NCBI GenBank assembly: GCA_964369635.1
Contig: CAYJGN010000020.1
Span: forward strand, 1 to 33,909
Source of the DNA: CAYJGN01 sp964369635
GTDB taxonomy: Bacteria > Bacillota > Clostridia > Oscillospirales > Ruminococcaceae
Direction: 5' to 3'
Length of the DNA stretch: 33,909 bases
How positions within the stretch are numbered: the first letter of the stretch is position 1; the number at the start of each line of letters is the position of its first letter. The notes beneath the pieces were generated by a model, which did not search any database, was not told where the DNA came from, and saw nothing but the letters and a program-made list of their open reading frames with translations. Below are positions 23,251-32,640 of this stretch, piece by piece. A program made the position numbers and the translations under genes.

Positions 23251-25014
23251 TTATTCAGATAAACTCAGCACAATTCCCTTATCGCCCTCGATGCGAACAG
23301 TTGTTCCACTTGTTAAAATTTCCGTTGCATTAGCAGCTCCGATTATAACTGGAATTCCAAGCGCGAGACCTACTATTGCCGCATGCGAGGTTAGTCCATC
23401 AATCTCAGTTACAACGCCAGCAGCTCTTCGTAGTATCGACATGATATTGTTTGAGGTTGATTTTATAACAAGAATATCTCCATCAACAAAGTTATTTATC
23501 GCATCTTCTTCGCTCCTACAAACACATAGCCTTGCGGTTACAGAGCCTTTAGAAACAGGGGTTCCCTCAACTAAAATGTTTCCAACGAGATGAACTTTTA
23601 GCATATTTGTAGTACCAGAAGCGCCAACGGGGATACCACCAGTTATAACGGCTATATCACCGCGCTTAACATACCCATGCTGCTGCGCTACTTCAACAAC
23701 TCCCATAATCAAGTCATCAGTGCTCTCCATCTCATCCATTAGAATTGGGGTAACACCCCAGCTCATCGTCATCTGACGTAGCGTTTTGCTATCCATACAC
23801 CCGCAGATAATAGGGCAGGCAGGACGATATTTTGAAATGAGTTTTGCAGTAAGCCCTGTTTTTGAGGCGGTCAGAATGGCAACTGCTCCAAGATCGTGAG
23901 CGGTGGTGCATGTCGCATGTGAGATAGCACCGGTAACATCCCGTTCAGTTTCAAATTTATATGTTCTAAAAATTTCAGCATAATCGATATTTTGCTCGGT
24001 GGTGCATGCTATTGTGTTCATCGTTTTAACCGCTAAAACAGGATAATCGCCAGCGGCAGTCTCTCCACTTAGCATTATAGCGCTCGTGCCGTCGTAGATA
24101 GCATTTGCAACGTCTGTTGTCTCCGCTCTTGTTGGGCGCGGATTTTTTATCATCGACTCGAGCATCTGCGTTGCTGTTACGACATGCTTTCCAGCTGAAT
24201 ATGCTTTTTTAATGAGTTCTTTTTGAATTCGAGGTATCTCTTCAAAGCTTATTTCAACGCCCATATCGCCACGGGCAACCATTATAGCGTCTGAAACTCT
24301 TAAAATCTCATCGGCATTCTCAACGCCTTGCGCATTTTCGATTTTCGCGACTATTTTCATATTCTCACAGCCGTTTTCTTCAAGCACCTCGCGGATTTTT
24401 AAGACATCATCTGCAGTTCGAACAAACGAGGCGGCTATAAAATCAAAATCTTCGGCTATTGAAAATTTTATATCTTCGATATCAGCTTCGCTAACATATG
24501 GAAGCGATAGATGACAGCCCGGCAGATTTATACCCTTATTATTCGAAACTCGTCCGCCATTTTCAATACGGCAGTCTATTTCATTTTCACGAATTTCCTC
24601 GACAATCATAGCTATAAGGCCATCGTCGATAAGTATCTTACATCCTCGTGTAACATCAGAGGGTAAATCTTTATAAGATACGGTGCATCCGGTTTCATCA
24701 CCTTCGCTATAATAGGTGCGAAGGGTGAAGAGGTCTCCCTCTTTGAGGACAACAAATCCATCTTTAAATTTGCGAAGTCGTACCTCAGGGCCTTTTGTGT
24801 CCATTAAAAGAGCTATTGGTTTTTTAAGCTCGCTCCGAATTCTTTTTAGTTTATCAATGCGTATACGCTGATCATCATGAGTGCCGTGAGACATATTAAT
24901 TCGCGCAATATCCATTCCGTTTTCAATGAGTTTTGTAAGAATTTTTTCATCATCTGTTGAGGGGCCGAGCGTACAGATTATTTTCGTCTTCCTGATATAC
25001 GGTTTTTTATCCAT
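23251..25014 (-). CDS. pyk: Pyruvate kinase with C-terminal PEP-utiliser domain
   Basis: This glycolytic enzyme transfers phosphate from PEP to ADP, giving pyruvate and ATP. It has 587 residues, longer than the usual 470, because a PEP-utilising-enzyme mobile-like domain with TSHAAIVGLALGIPVIIG is added at the C-terminus, as in Bacillus and Clostridia. The core shows KIICTLGPS, the ARINMSHG block, the catalytic MVARGDMGVEI and TATQMLESMI (active-site motifs). The start is ATG 25014 (MDKKPYIRKTKIICTLGPS), preceded by AAAGGAG; a longer in-frame start at 25035 lacks a fitting ribosome site. It stands alone on the minus strand with its own terminator. Confidence 0.97.
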   Translation of the reverse strand: MDKKPYIRKTKIICTLGPSTDDEKILTKLIENGMDIARINMSHGTHDDQRIRIDKLKRIRSELKKPIALLMDTKGPEVRLRKFKDGFVVLKEGDLFTLRTYYSEGDETGCTVSYKDLPSDVTRGCKILIDDGLIAMIVEEIRENEIDCRIENGGRVSNNKGINLPGCHLSLPYVSEADIEDIKFSIAEDFDFIAASFVRTADDVLKIREVLEENGCENMKIVAKIENAQGVENADEILRVSDAIMVARGDMGVEISFEEIPRIQKELIKKAYSAGKHVVTATQMLESMIKNPRPTRAETTDVANAIYDGTSAIMLSGETAAGDYPVLAVKTMNTIACTTEQNIDYAEIFRTYKFETERDVTGAISHATCTTAHDLGAVAILTASKTGLTAKLISKYRPACPIICGCMDSKTLRQMTMSWGVTPILMDEMESTDDLIMGVVEVAQQHGYVKRGDIAVITGGIPVGASGTTNMLKVHLVGNILVEGTPVSKGSVTARLCVCRSEEDAINNFVDGDILVIKSTSNNIMSILRRAAGVVTEIDGLTSHAAIVGLALGIPVIIGAANATEILTSGTTVRIEGDKGIVLSLSE

Positions 25015-25276
25015 TAGATAACGCTCCTTTCGCAAACAAAGCTAAATACTGTAACTATCTTTATTATATAACTCTTTTATTTATTTGAAAAGAGAAAATT
25101 TGATAAAAATAGGTAATATTTTAATTGATTTTAACACTTACACGTTTAACCAAATATATTATTTTTTTATCTGACGAAAAATATCTGAAATAACAGCTAA
25201 TAACAGTGTTTTTTAAGAAAAAATTTTAGCGGTAGATGAGGGTCGTATGATATAAAAATTTTAGTTTTTCTAATAT

Positions 25277-25312
25277 AAAAGGCAATGTGAACATCTAATC
25301 ACATTGCCTTTT
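25277..25312 (-). terminator. Terminator of the Cys-rich protein gene
   Basis: Perfect 14-bp stem AAAAGGCAATGTGA (25277-25290) with TCACATTGCCTTTT (25299-25312). It sits in the gene-free stretch 25015-25369, which otherwise holds only AT-rich DNA and the pyk upstream region. Confidence 0.9.
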
Positions 25313-25369
25313 TAACTAATCAGCTTTACTCTAAAAACCTGCTAATCTAAATATTATTTTATTTCAAAA

Positions 25370-25891
25370 TTAGAACCTTGATTCTCTGCATTTTGGGCAT
25401 CCGCAACCATGTGGGCCTTTTTCGTTTTTGTTGCCGCAACACTCTATTTTATAAGGTTCACAAACTTTATGGCGATACTCACCGCATGGGTTGTATCTTG
25501 TTTCGGCGCAAAGATTGCAGTTACCGCCGTTTGGCACAATAACTCTCTCGGTGCCGACCGTCGATTTGTTTACAAGAATTTTATACTTAACATCGCAATC
25601 ATCTGTGCACAAATCAAATTGATAGAAGCCTTGGCAATCTGAAACAGTATGAGCAATGCCCTCATAAATGTATCCACAATCCCCTGAAAAACGAACACGA
25701 ACAAGCTTTATAAGCGCGTTTGCAACTGGTGCGCCGTAACAGTTTATAACTCTGCCCCAAAGCCTCACCGAACGATACTCAGAGACGACGATATCCGCCT
25801 TTATTTCGCTTTCATCGCCTTGTGGGTCGATATCTATAGAGTTTCCGTAAACTGACTTATCAAGATAGCAATTACTTTCCATATTTTTCAT
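25370..25891 (-). CDS. Cys-rich protein with carboxypeptidase-regulatory-like domain
   Basis: A 173-residue protein. Residues 40-115 form a beta sandwich like the carboxypeptidase regulatory / transthyretin-like fold: VRLWGRVINCYGAPVANALIKLVRV, then the typical DCQGFYQFDL. Around it are many Cys (about 17), and the last third ends in CCGNKNEKGPHGCGCPKC. There is no obvious signal peptide, which is unusual for a Cys-rich surface-type domain. Such proteins without a signal are found in spore coat contexts, but I cannot assign that here. Starts ATG 25891 or 25882 are both possible; the GAAGGG site favours neither clearly. Confidence 0.7.
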   Translation of the reverse strand: MKNMESNCYLDKSVYGNSIDIDPQGDESEIKADIVVSEYRSVRLWGRVINCYGAPVANALIKLVRVRFSGDCGYIYEGIAHTVSDCQGFYQFDLCTDDCDVKYKILVNKSTVGTERVIVPNGGNCNLCAETRYNPCGEYRHKVCEPYKIECCGNKNEKGPHGCGCPKCRESRF

Positions 25892-26049
25892 TTCCCTTCA
25901 AATTAAATTAATAAAAGTTTATCAATTCAATCTATGAAAAAATATAGATAGTTGCTACTCATATACTAAAAGTTTTTTCTATTTGTCCCGCTGTGAAAAT
26001 GTGCATAACTTAGCTCTTATTAGCTGTAATATCGAGCCAAGTCAAACTA

Positions 26050-28056
26050 TTAGTCCCAATCATCATCTTCGCTCGAATCATTTACATATAACTCTGCAAC
26101 TGATGATACGAAATCAGTCCGAATTAAATTTGCCTGAAACTCATGAACGATATTGCCCTCATCATCATCTGTTTCAGTGAAGTTTAAATATAAACTATCT
26201 CTATTATAAACCTTATCACGAGCGGCTGGTGAAATATAGTCGCAGATTATAGTTTCTTTATTATCTGATGTGAGAAGGGAATGCGAAAGACCGTCGTAAT
26301 AGATAACGGGGTTTTCAATATCGCAAAAGCTATATGGGTCATCGAGCGGAATCGAGAAAAGAATTTCACCTTCGTCATTTTCTAAAACGTCATATGAAGT
26401 TGCGACTATATAGCCGTTTTTCTTGATTATATCTTCAATTTTCTTTTCTTTTTCAGTTTGTATAAGTTTGTTTTTGGCATCTTCTAACTGCTTTTTGCGC
26501 TCCTTTTCTGCAACCTCTGCACCGAAAGGTTGAGGCCTTTTACCGGAACTGATATCCTCGAGTAATTCTTGCGGTGAAATGCTTTGTACAGCAGATAGAG
26601 AAACTTCTTCTTTAACAAATGGCGCAATCTTTTTAAATGCGCAGTCGTCGATATCTGCCATTTCGCTTATAAACGGATACTGACGCCCACAGAAGATAAG
26701 CGCTTCGCCTCTCTCTTTTGAAAGTCTTTGAAGTTGAGAAATTGATATTAGAGGCTGCTTTTCATATGATATACCGGCATCTGATGCAACTTTTCCGCAA
26801 AGCTCGCTGATTTCGGATAGCAGCTGTATCTCTTTACTCGCCAAAAATACCCAGTTTTCGCAGTTACCCTTTATAGTTTCAGCATCATTTCCATATTTTT
26901 CACGCATCTGATGCATGCTCTGTAAAACAAGGAAGAATCTGATATTTCTGCTTCTTGCAGCTGAAATCATCGAGGGCATATCCGGAATTTTTGGGATGTT
27001 TGCAAATTCATCAAGCACAAAATTTACTCGAATAGGAAGATTGCGATTTTTCTGCTCTTGCGCTTTTATTATAAGAAGCTCATAGCACTGCTTTATAAAT
27101 GTTGTCGCGATAAAATGATAACTCGTCCGCTCATCTGGAACAATAAGATAAACGGCAGTCTTTTTAGTTCCAATGCTGTTTATATCAAAGCTTGTAGTGC
27201 TCATATTTCGAACAAGTGCCTCTTGCGTTATGAAAATACCTATCATCGAGAAAAGGGTCGACTGAACATCGCCTTTTGCCTTATCTGAAGAGCCTGCTAT
27301 ACCATCGTAGTTGAGTCTTGCTATATTATCGGGCGGGATTTTCTGCATAAGGTCGTATAAATAGTTTTTTGTTATCTCATCGTCGGAGAGGTTATAGGCG
27401 CGAACCATAATAGGGTCGGTAACCCCTTTTGCAAACTCGGTACAAAACCGTGTGAAGGTGCGCAGATTACACTCCTCAAAGCTGCAGACATCAAGCATAG
27501 TTATAACAATAGATAGCGCAACGCTTTTAGCGGCAGTTATCCAGAAGATATCATCGGTATTGCTCTCATGCTTTTCAGCTATGGCATTAACGAAATCATT
27601 AAGCCTTGCAACAGCAGCCTCTCTATCTCCCTCATGATATAGCTTATAGGGAACAGCGAACGGATTCCAACTATCTGAATGATAGAGGTCGCGATAGTTA
27701 AGCACAACGACATCATACCCAGCCTCTTTTGCAGCGCCACTGCTCCGCTCAAAAAGCTCACCCTTCGGGTCGGTAACAACAAAACTCTCGCCAGCACCTA
27801 TTAGCATTCTTAGCGTTGGCATACAGAAAAGACGGCTTTTTTTACTACCGGTAGAACCAAAAATAAGACTGTGGTTATCTAAACTATCGACATATGCTAT
27901 ATTTCCATCGTTCATCATTGGAAGACCTGCGGCGGGATAGTCTGTTGAGCTTAAATCTATCCTATCACAGACCGACTTTATCTCTTCTTTTGTTGCGAAT
28001 CTCGATTCATGGCCAGTTCTGAAATATCTGTTAAATTTATATTTATCTAAATTCAT
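26050..28056 (-). CDS. VirD4/TraG-like coupling ATPase lacking membrane anchor
   Basis: A 668-residue P-loop ATPase of the T4SS coupling protein family (VirD4, TraG, TraD). The N-terminal motif ...TGHESRFATKEEIK at residues 14-27 resembles the GxxGSARFAT start of the VirD4 cytosolic domain, and there is no transmembrane helix. Walker A at 67-75 is degenerate: GSTGSKKSR, with Lys where the usual Gly stands, but the TDPKGELFERS block and Walker B region FVLDEFANIPKIPDMPSMISAARSRNIRFFLVLQS are fully typical. About 180 extra C-terminal residues are acidic and Lys/Glu-rich. Its ATG shares one base with the stop of the ATPase gene upstream (TAATG), so the two are co-translated. No relaxase, VirB4 or pore genes are present. 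Confidence 0.88.
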   Translation of the reverse strand: MNLDKYKFNRYFRTGHESRFATKEEIKSVCDRIDLSSTDYPAAGLPMMNDGNIAYVDSLDNHSLIFGSTGSKKSRLFCMPTLRMLIGAGESFVVTDPKGELFERSSGAAKEAGYDVVVLNYRDLYHSDSWNPFAVPYKLYHEGDREAAVARLNDFVNAIAEKHESNTDDIFWITAAKSVALSIVITMLDVCSFEECNLRTFTRFCTEFAKGVTDPIMVRAYNLSDDEITKNYLYDLMQKIPPDNIARLNYDGIAGSSDKAKGDVQSTLFSMIGIFITQEALVRNMSTTSFDINSIGTKKTAVYLIVPDERTSYHFIATTFIKQCYELLIIKAQEQKNRNLPIRVNFVLDEFANIPKIPDMPSMISAARSRNIRFFLVLQSMHQMREKYGNDAETIKGNCENWVFLASKEIQLLSEISELCGKVASDAGISYEKQPLISISQLQRLSKERGEALIFCGRQYPFISEMADIDDCAFKKIAPFVKEEVSLSAVQSISPQELLEDISSGKRPQPFGAEVAEKERKKQLEDAKNKLIQTEKEKKIEDIIKKNGYIVATSYDVLENDEGEILFSIPLDDPYSFCDIENPVIYYDGLSHSLLTSDNKETIICDYISPAARDKVYNRDSLYLNFTETDDDEGNIVHEFQANLIRTDFVSSVAELYVNDSSEDDDWD

Positions 28057-28916
28057 TATAAACTACCTCCAAACCCTATCCGTGAGAGTTCTCTCGCTGC
28101 ACAGAGTTTTTCAATAAATGGGCTATCGCTTTTGAAATCAACAAGATGAGCAGCGGTTAAAACACCATCAGCCACCTCTTTGCTCGAGAGCTCAAAAACT
28201 ATATCAAGACAAAGCCTATTTATAGTTTTATAGCCACCAAAATATTCGCTTTTCATGAGTCGCTCGATGCTGTCGCAAAGAAGAAGATACCCAGAGTCAT
28301 CAAGGGTTAGTGAGTAATCTTCTATTTGTTTTTTACAAAAATCAACAAATCCCTCCTTTGGAGGATATAGGAAATCGACAGTGCGTATTCGGCAGAAGGA
28401 ATTAAGTACCTTTTCAACGGAGGCTATCTTGTCCTCCATAAGATTGTTTGCCATAAAAACAATGCAGACATTTGCATCAATTATCGAAAGATATTCAAGG
28501 AAAAGAATAAAATGATCCTCTTTTGAGTGGTTTGCCCACTCGCTTATATCAATAGCCACAACTCCCTTATATTCTGAACGGAACCCGGCGGCATTTCGGA
28601 GCTCTATCGAGAATCTGTTTATCTCGCTCATCTCGGCATTTGGCGGTATGTATTCAAGGTAAAACTCAAAAAAGCGAACGTCGCCATAAAATGAGATAGC
28701 CTTTGTCTGATATAAATATTCGGAAAGTAACTCGATAAAATAGCTCTTCCCAGCACCTTGCTTTGAATTTAAAAAGAGGTTTGGCAGGAGAGTTGCAGTC
28801 TTCTCTTTTTTGTTTTTAAGGTTTGTGAGAATAGTGTTCCACTTAGCGATAGTTTCCTTTACCTCTGATAGACCGTGAAGGGATTGTATCTTGTTGTAGT
28901 AGCTTTCCAAGTTCAT
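28056..28916 (-). CDS. Divergent P-loop ATPase coupled to the VirD4-like gene
   Basis: A 286-residue protein with an AAA+-like fold: P-loop SKQGAGKSYFIELL at about 50, a candidate Walker B in GVVAIDISEWANH, and a sensor-like NVCIVFMANN. A helical C-terminal lid follows. The first Gly of the P-loop consensus is Ser, and overall it is not a close match to a named AAA+ family. It is likely a DnaA/MoxR- or NTPase-like helper. It starts at ATG 28916 and leads directly into the coupling protein gene (one-base overlap with a GGAGG site inside its own end), so the two products are needed in fixed ratio. Confidence 0.75.
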   Translation of the reverse strand: MNLESYYNKIQSLHGLSEVKETIAKWNTILTNLKNKKEKTATLLPNLFLNSKQGAGKSYFIELLSEYLYQTKAISFYGDVRFFEFYLEYIPPNAEMSEINRFSIELRNAAGFRSEYKGVVAIDISEWANHSKEDHFILFLEYLSIIDANVCIVFMANNLMEDKIASVEKVLNSFCRIRTVDFLYPPKEGFVDFCKKQIEDYSLTLDDSGYLLLCDSIERLMKSEYFGGYKTINRLCLDIVFELSSKEVADGVLTAAHLVDFKSDSPFIEKLCAARELSRIGFGGSL

Positions 28917-29017
28917 ATACCCACCTCTTTTAATAATAATCTTATAGGATAACTATACTATAAATGAAAAAAATAATCAATTATATAAGCAAAAAAGAGA
29001 TGATTATATTTTGCAAC

Positions 29018-29054
29018 AAAAAAACGATGAGTTTATTCAAAACATCGCTTTTTT
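29018..29054 (-). terminator. Likely terminator of the coiled-coil gene
   Basis: A-rich arm ending CGATG (29018-29029) pairs with CATCG and a T run (29043-29054) with one bulge. It separates the coiled-coil gene from the ATPase pair, so these are separate transcription units. Confidence 0.6.
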
Positions 29055-29198
29055 AAACTTAAGCAAAACGAGATAAAATTTTCTTTTAAATCAAGCTATT
29101 AAATATAAAAAAATAATAAATTCTTACGGCATAGAGCGGTTAATTATATGTTTTTTAGAGCAGTATTTGAAATGGGTAGCTATATCTAAAAATTTAGA

Positions 29199-29852
29199 TC
29201 ACCCCAAAAATTCAACTGCTTTATTCTGCTGATTATCCTGCTCTTTATCGTTTAAATGCCTTGCCTTTATCTGCGCGAGAGCAGCTTCATAAACTGAAGG
29301 GGTAGACTTTTGCAAAAACCTTATCTCTTCTTCGGTAGCTAACCCATCAACAGTTTTGATTGCGATTTTAAGCGATGTATGCATCTTTTTCATCTCTAAA
29401 ACTCTGCTCTCAATAGCTCTGCGCTCAGCTTCAAATGCCTGCATAACAGCATCGAGGATATGGTTTTCTTTAGAAAAGTTTGTAGGTTTTGATTCGTCGC
29501 GTAAAGCGTCCTTGATTTTTCCAATAAGCATATCGCGGTATGCTGCGGCTTCATCATCGAGCCGATATAGCTCTGAACGGCTTTTTTTCAGGTTAGTTAA
29601 AAGCTCTTCAAGTGCAATGCGGGATTCGGCTGGAATTGCATTTTTATCGCTTTTGAATTTTTCATAGCTTGCTATCTCGTCAGATGAGCTATCTGCATGG
29701 GTGAAAACATCGGTGTTCTCACGCTCTCTGCTCGACTGCTTTGAAGCTATATAGTAATCATTTTCAGCTGTGAAATTGCGCTCTGCAGAGACAGAAGCCG
29801 CCTCTAAAACTCCTGTTTTAACAGTTTTATTTTTATCGGAATATATCTTCAT
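29199..29852 (-). CDS. Predicted coiled-coil protein of unknown function
   Basis: A 217-residue soluble protein. The first about 75 residues are polar and Ser-rich. The rest is charged and helical, with strong heptad character (SRIALEELLTNLKKSRSELYRLDDEAAAYRDMLIGKIKDAL, then AFEAERRAIESRVLEMKKMHTSLKIAIKTV). I recognise no family, catalytic motif or membrane segment. Start ATG 29852 lies behind GGGAGG. It lies 283 bases upstream of the ATPase pair on the same strand but is separated by a likely terminator, so any link to that system is only by closeness. Confidence 0.7.
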   Translation of the reverse strand: MKIYSDKNKTVKTGVLEAASVSAERNFTAENDYYIASKQSSRERENTDVFTHADSSSDEIASYEKFKSDKNAIPAESRIALEELLTNLKKSRSELYRLDDEAAAYRDMLIGKIKDALRDESKPTNFSKENHILDAVMQAFEAERRAIESRVLEMKKMHTSLKIAIKTVDGLATEEEIRFLQKSTPSVYEAALAQIKARHLNDKEQDNQQNKAVEFLG

Positions 29853-29966
29853 AGAAATTTCCTCCCGAAAATAGTTTATAAATATTATATCGACACAATC
29901 ATATGAAAAATTAAGAAATAAACTAAAATTTCCGAGTGCGATTTTACTAAACTTTTAGAAAAAATA

Positions 29967-29975
29967 TGTTATAAT
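29967..29975 (+). promoter_or_regulatory. Extended -10 promoter of the GTPase-NYN gene
   Basis: TG-T-TATAAT at 29967-29975, 30 bases before the start codon. No clear -35 box. Confidence 0.65.
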
Positions 29976-30005
29976 AGATATAAATAAAATTAAAAAAGGA
30001 TTCTT

Positions 30006-32544
30006 ATGAAAGAGATAACTATAGGTGTTTTAGCTCATGTTGATGCTGGAAAAACAACCCTCTCTGAAGCGTTGCTCTATACTGCAGGCGCACTTCGAAA
30101 GATAGGTAGAGTTGATCATAAAGATGCGCATCTCGATAACCATGAACTCGAACGTAAGAGAGGAATTACCATATTTTCAAAGCAAGCGGTTTTCACGACA
30201 GGTGAGACCCGTATAAATATTATCGACACCCCAGGACATTTTGACTTTTCAACCGAGATGGAGCGTGCTATCTCGGTGCTTGATTATGCTGTTTTAGTTG
30301 TAAGTGCTGTTGATGGCGTTCAAAGCCATACTGAAACAATAGCGGCGCTTCTGCAAAAAAACAACATTCCTACTTGTATCTTTGTAAACAAAATGGATAT
30401 ATCGCATAACAAAAGAGAAGATATTAAAGCGAGTTTGAATAAGCTTTTTGATAATAGGTGTATAGATTTTGGCGATGAAAAGAGAGTTAGTGAGCAAGCG
30501 GCAGTGGTTTCTGAAGAGCTTATGGAAGAATATTTAGAGACAGGAACAATAAAAAAAAGTGCGATAGCAAAGGGAATAATTTCAAGAGATATAATGCCGC
30601 TCTTTTTTGGCTCAGCACTTAAACTTGATGGGATTGACAATCTTTGCAATGCACTGGATAGCTATACAGCAAAAAAAGAGTACCCGACAGAATTTGGAGC
30701 GCGCGTCTATAAAATATCATTCGATAAAGACGGTACAAGGCTCACCCATCTAAAGATTATGGGCGGTAGTTTAGCGGTTAAAGAGCGGTTGCCAGAAGAT
30801 AGCGATGAAAAAATTCAAGAAATACGTATCTACTCAGGTGAGCGCTACGAAACAAAATCAGAAGTTTTTGCAGGTGCGGTCTGTGCAGTTNNNNNNNNNN
30901 AGCGTTACCGGAGAGGGGTATGGTTTTTTAGGTAATACCATCACCCAATCAATAGAAGCTGTTTTAAGTTACAGGGCAGAACTTCCAATGGATATCGACC
31001 CTTTTGTTGCTTTATCTAAGCTGAAAATTTTGGAAGAAGAAGACCCGGCGCTCAAAATCGTTTGGAACAGCGATATAAAAGAAATTCAGCTAAAGCTTAT
31101 GGGTGCAGTGCAGATAGAAATTTTGCAGACTATTATTTATGAGAGATTTGGTTTCCATGTAAACTTTATTAAAGCTAATATTGTTTACAAGGAAACAATA
31201 GATGGGGAGAGCTATGGTGCAGGCCATTTTGAGCCACTCCGTCATTATGCAGAGGTGCATCTACGCTTAAAATCGTTAAAACCAGGAAGCGGAATAAGAC
31301 TTCGGAGCAGCTGTTCAAGGGATGTTTTAGCGGAAAATTATCAAAATTTGATTTTATGGCATCTATCGCAAGAAGAGGTCACAGGAGTTTTAACAAACTC
31401 AAAGCTAACTGATATAGAGATAACCCTAACCGCTGGCAGAGCGCATAATAAACATACTGAGGGCGGAGATTTTAAAGAGGCTACATATAGAGCGCTAAGG
31501 CAGGGTTTATTGAAAGCAAAGTCGGTTCTGCTTGAGCCGTTTTATAATTTTAGAATTGAGCTACCTTCTGAAAACTTGGGACGGGCTTTAAATGATATCG
31601 GAATGATGTTTGGAAGCTATGAGCCGCCTGAAAATAAAGGGGAGTACAGCGTTATAAAGGGGAGTTTTCCTGTGTTGGCAGGCTATAACTACCAATCAAC
31701 TCTCCTTCGTTATACAAAGGGTAGAGGTAGAATTTCACTATCACTTAAAGGGTATTTTCCAGCTCATAATACAGAGGATATCGTGCGGGAAATTGGATAT
31801 AATCCGCAAGCTGACAAAAATTTTTCGGCAAATTCGGTATTCTGCAAGCAAGGAAGCGGTTATATTGTCCAGTGGGATGAAGCTGATAAACATATGCATA
31901 TACCTGTTATGAAAGAAAGAAATGAAAATGTTTCCGAGGAAACGAAACCTCGTCGCTATGGGAAAAACTACTCAGTTAGCGATGATGAGCTGCTTGCGAT
32001 ATATGAGAGAACATATGGAGCGGTTAAACGAGATGGGTTTGCAAAGTCGCAAAAGGCGATAAAAGCGGAAATAGAAGAAAATTATAGCTATAATCCAAAA
32101 AAACAAGATGGTATTAATAATTATCTGCTTGTTGATGGCTATAATATAATTTTTGCATGGAGGGAGCTTCAGGAGTTATCAGAAACTACTATCGACGGGG
32201 CAAGAAACAGGCTTTGCGATATCCTATGCAACTTTGCAGCGCTTAAAAATTATGAGATAATAGTCGTTTTTGATGCCTATAAAGTACATGGTGGTATTGG
32301 CAGTACCATGCAATATCATAATATAACAGTTGTGTATACAAAAGAGCGTGAGACCGCAGATACTTATATCGAGCGGGTGACTGGCGAGATGGCAAAAAAG
32401 CACCGAGTGACCGTTGCGACATCAGACAGACTCCAGCAGATGATAATATGGGGACACAATGCATATCGTCTCTCTGCAAATGAATTTGAAAAGATGGTAA
32501 ATGAGGCTATGCGCGAAATGCGTGAGATTTTAGGGGGTATGTAG
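30006..32544 (+). CDS. TetM/EF-G-like translation GTPase fused to a YacP/Rae1-type NYN RNase (with assembly gap)
   Basis: A large fusion of about 842 residues plus the gap. The N-terminal GTPase has G1 AHVDAGKTT, G2 RGITI, G3 DTPGHFDF, G4 NKMD and G5 GSAL, then EF-G-like domains II-V, close to the ribosomal-protection proteins. In domain IV the loop that in TetM carries Tyr-Tyr-Ser-Pro-Val is AHNKHTEGGDF here. The gap 30891-30900 falls after AGAVCAV; both flanks continue the family, with a true length divisible by three. After the GTPase (about 32000) come a helical linker and, from 32119, an NYN domain: YLLVDGYNIIFAW, VVFDAY, KERETADTYIE and VATSD, the acidic residues of YacP/Rae1. Total length exceeds TetM (639) by about 200. 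Start ATG 30006 behind AAAGGA. Confidence 0.93.
30891..30900. other. Assembly gap (10 N)
   Basis: Ten N inside the GTPase gene; the true length must be a multiple of three for the frame to continue, and comparison with TetM-type proteins suggests a short loop (perhaps Thr-Gly-Leu). Confidence 0.9.
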
Positions 32545-32640
32545 TATCCGATGTATTATTGAGCTCACATATCACTAAATAAGCTGCTGTTTATGTTGGT
32601 CAGCCTTTCTGGGGCTCATTTAACCAAACTAAGATGAAAC

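Noticed and set aside
26050..29852. Integrated conjugative element
   Set aside because: Only a coupling-protein-like gene is seen; no relaxase, VirB4, pore genes, integrase or attachment sites in the window.
30006..32544. Plain tetracycline resistance gene (tetM-type)
   Set aside because: The TetM drug-contact loop is absent and a 200-residue RNase extension is present, so a resistance call is not justified.
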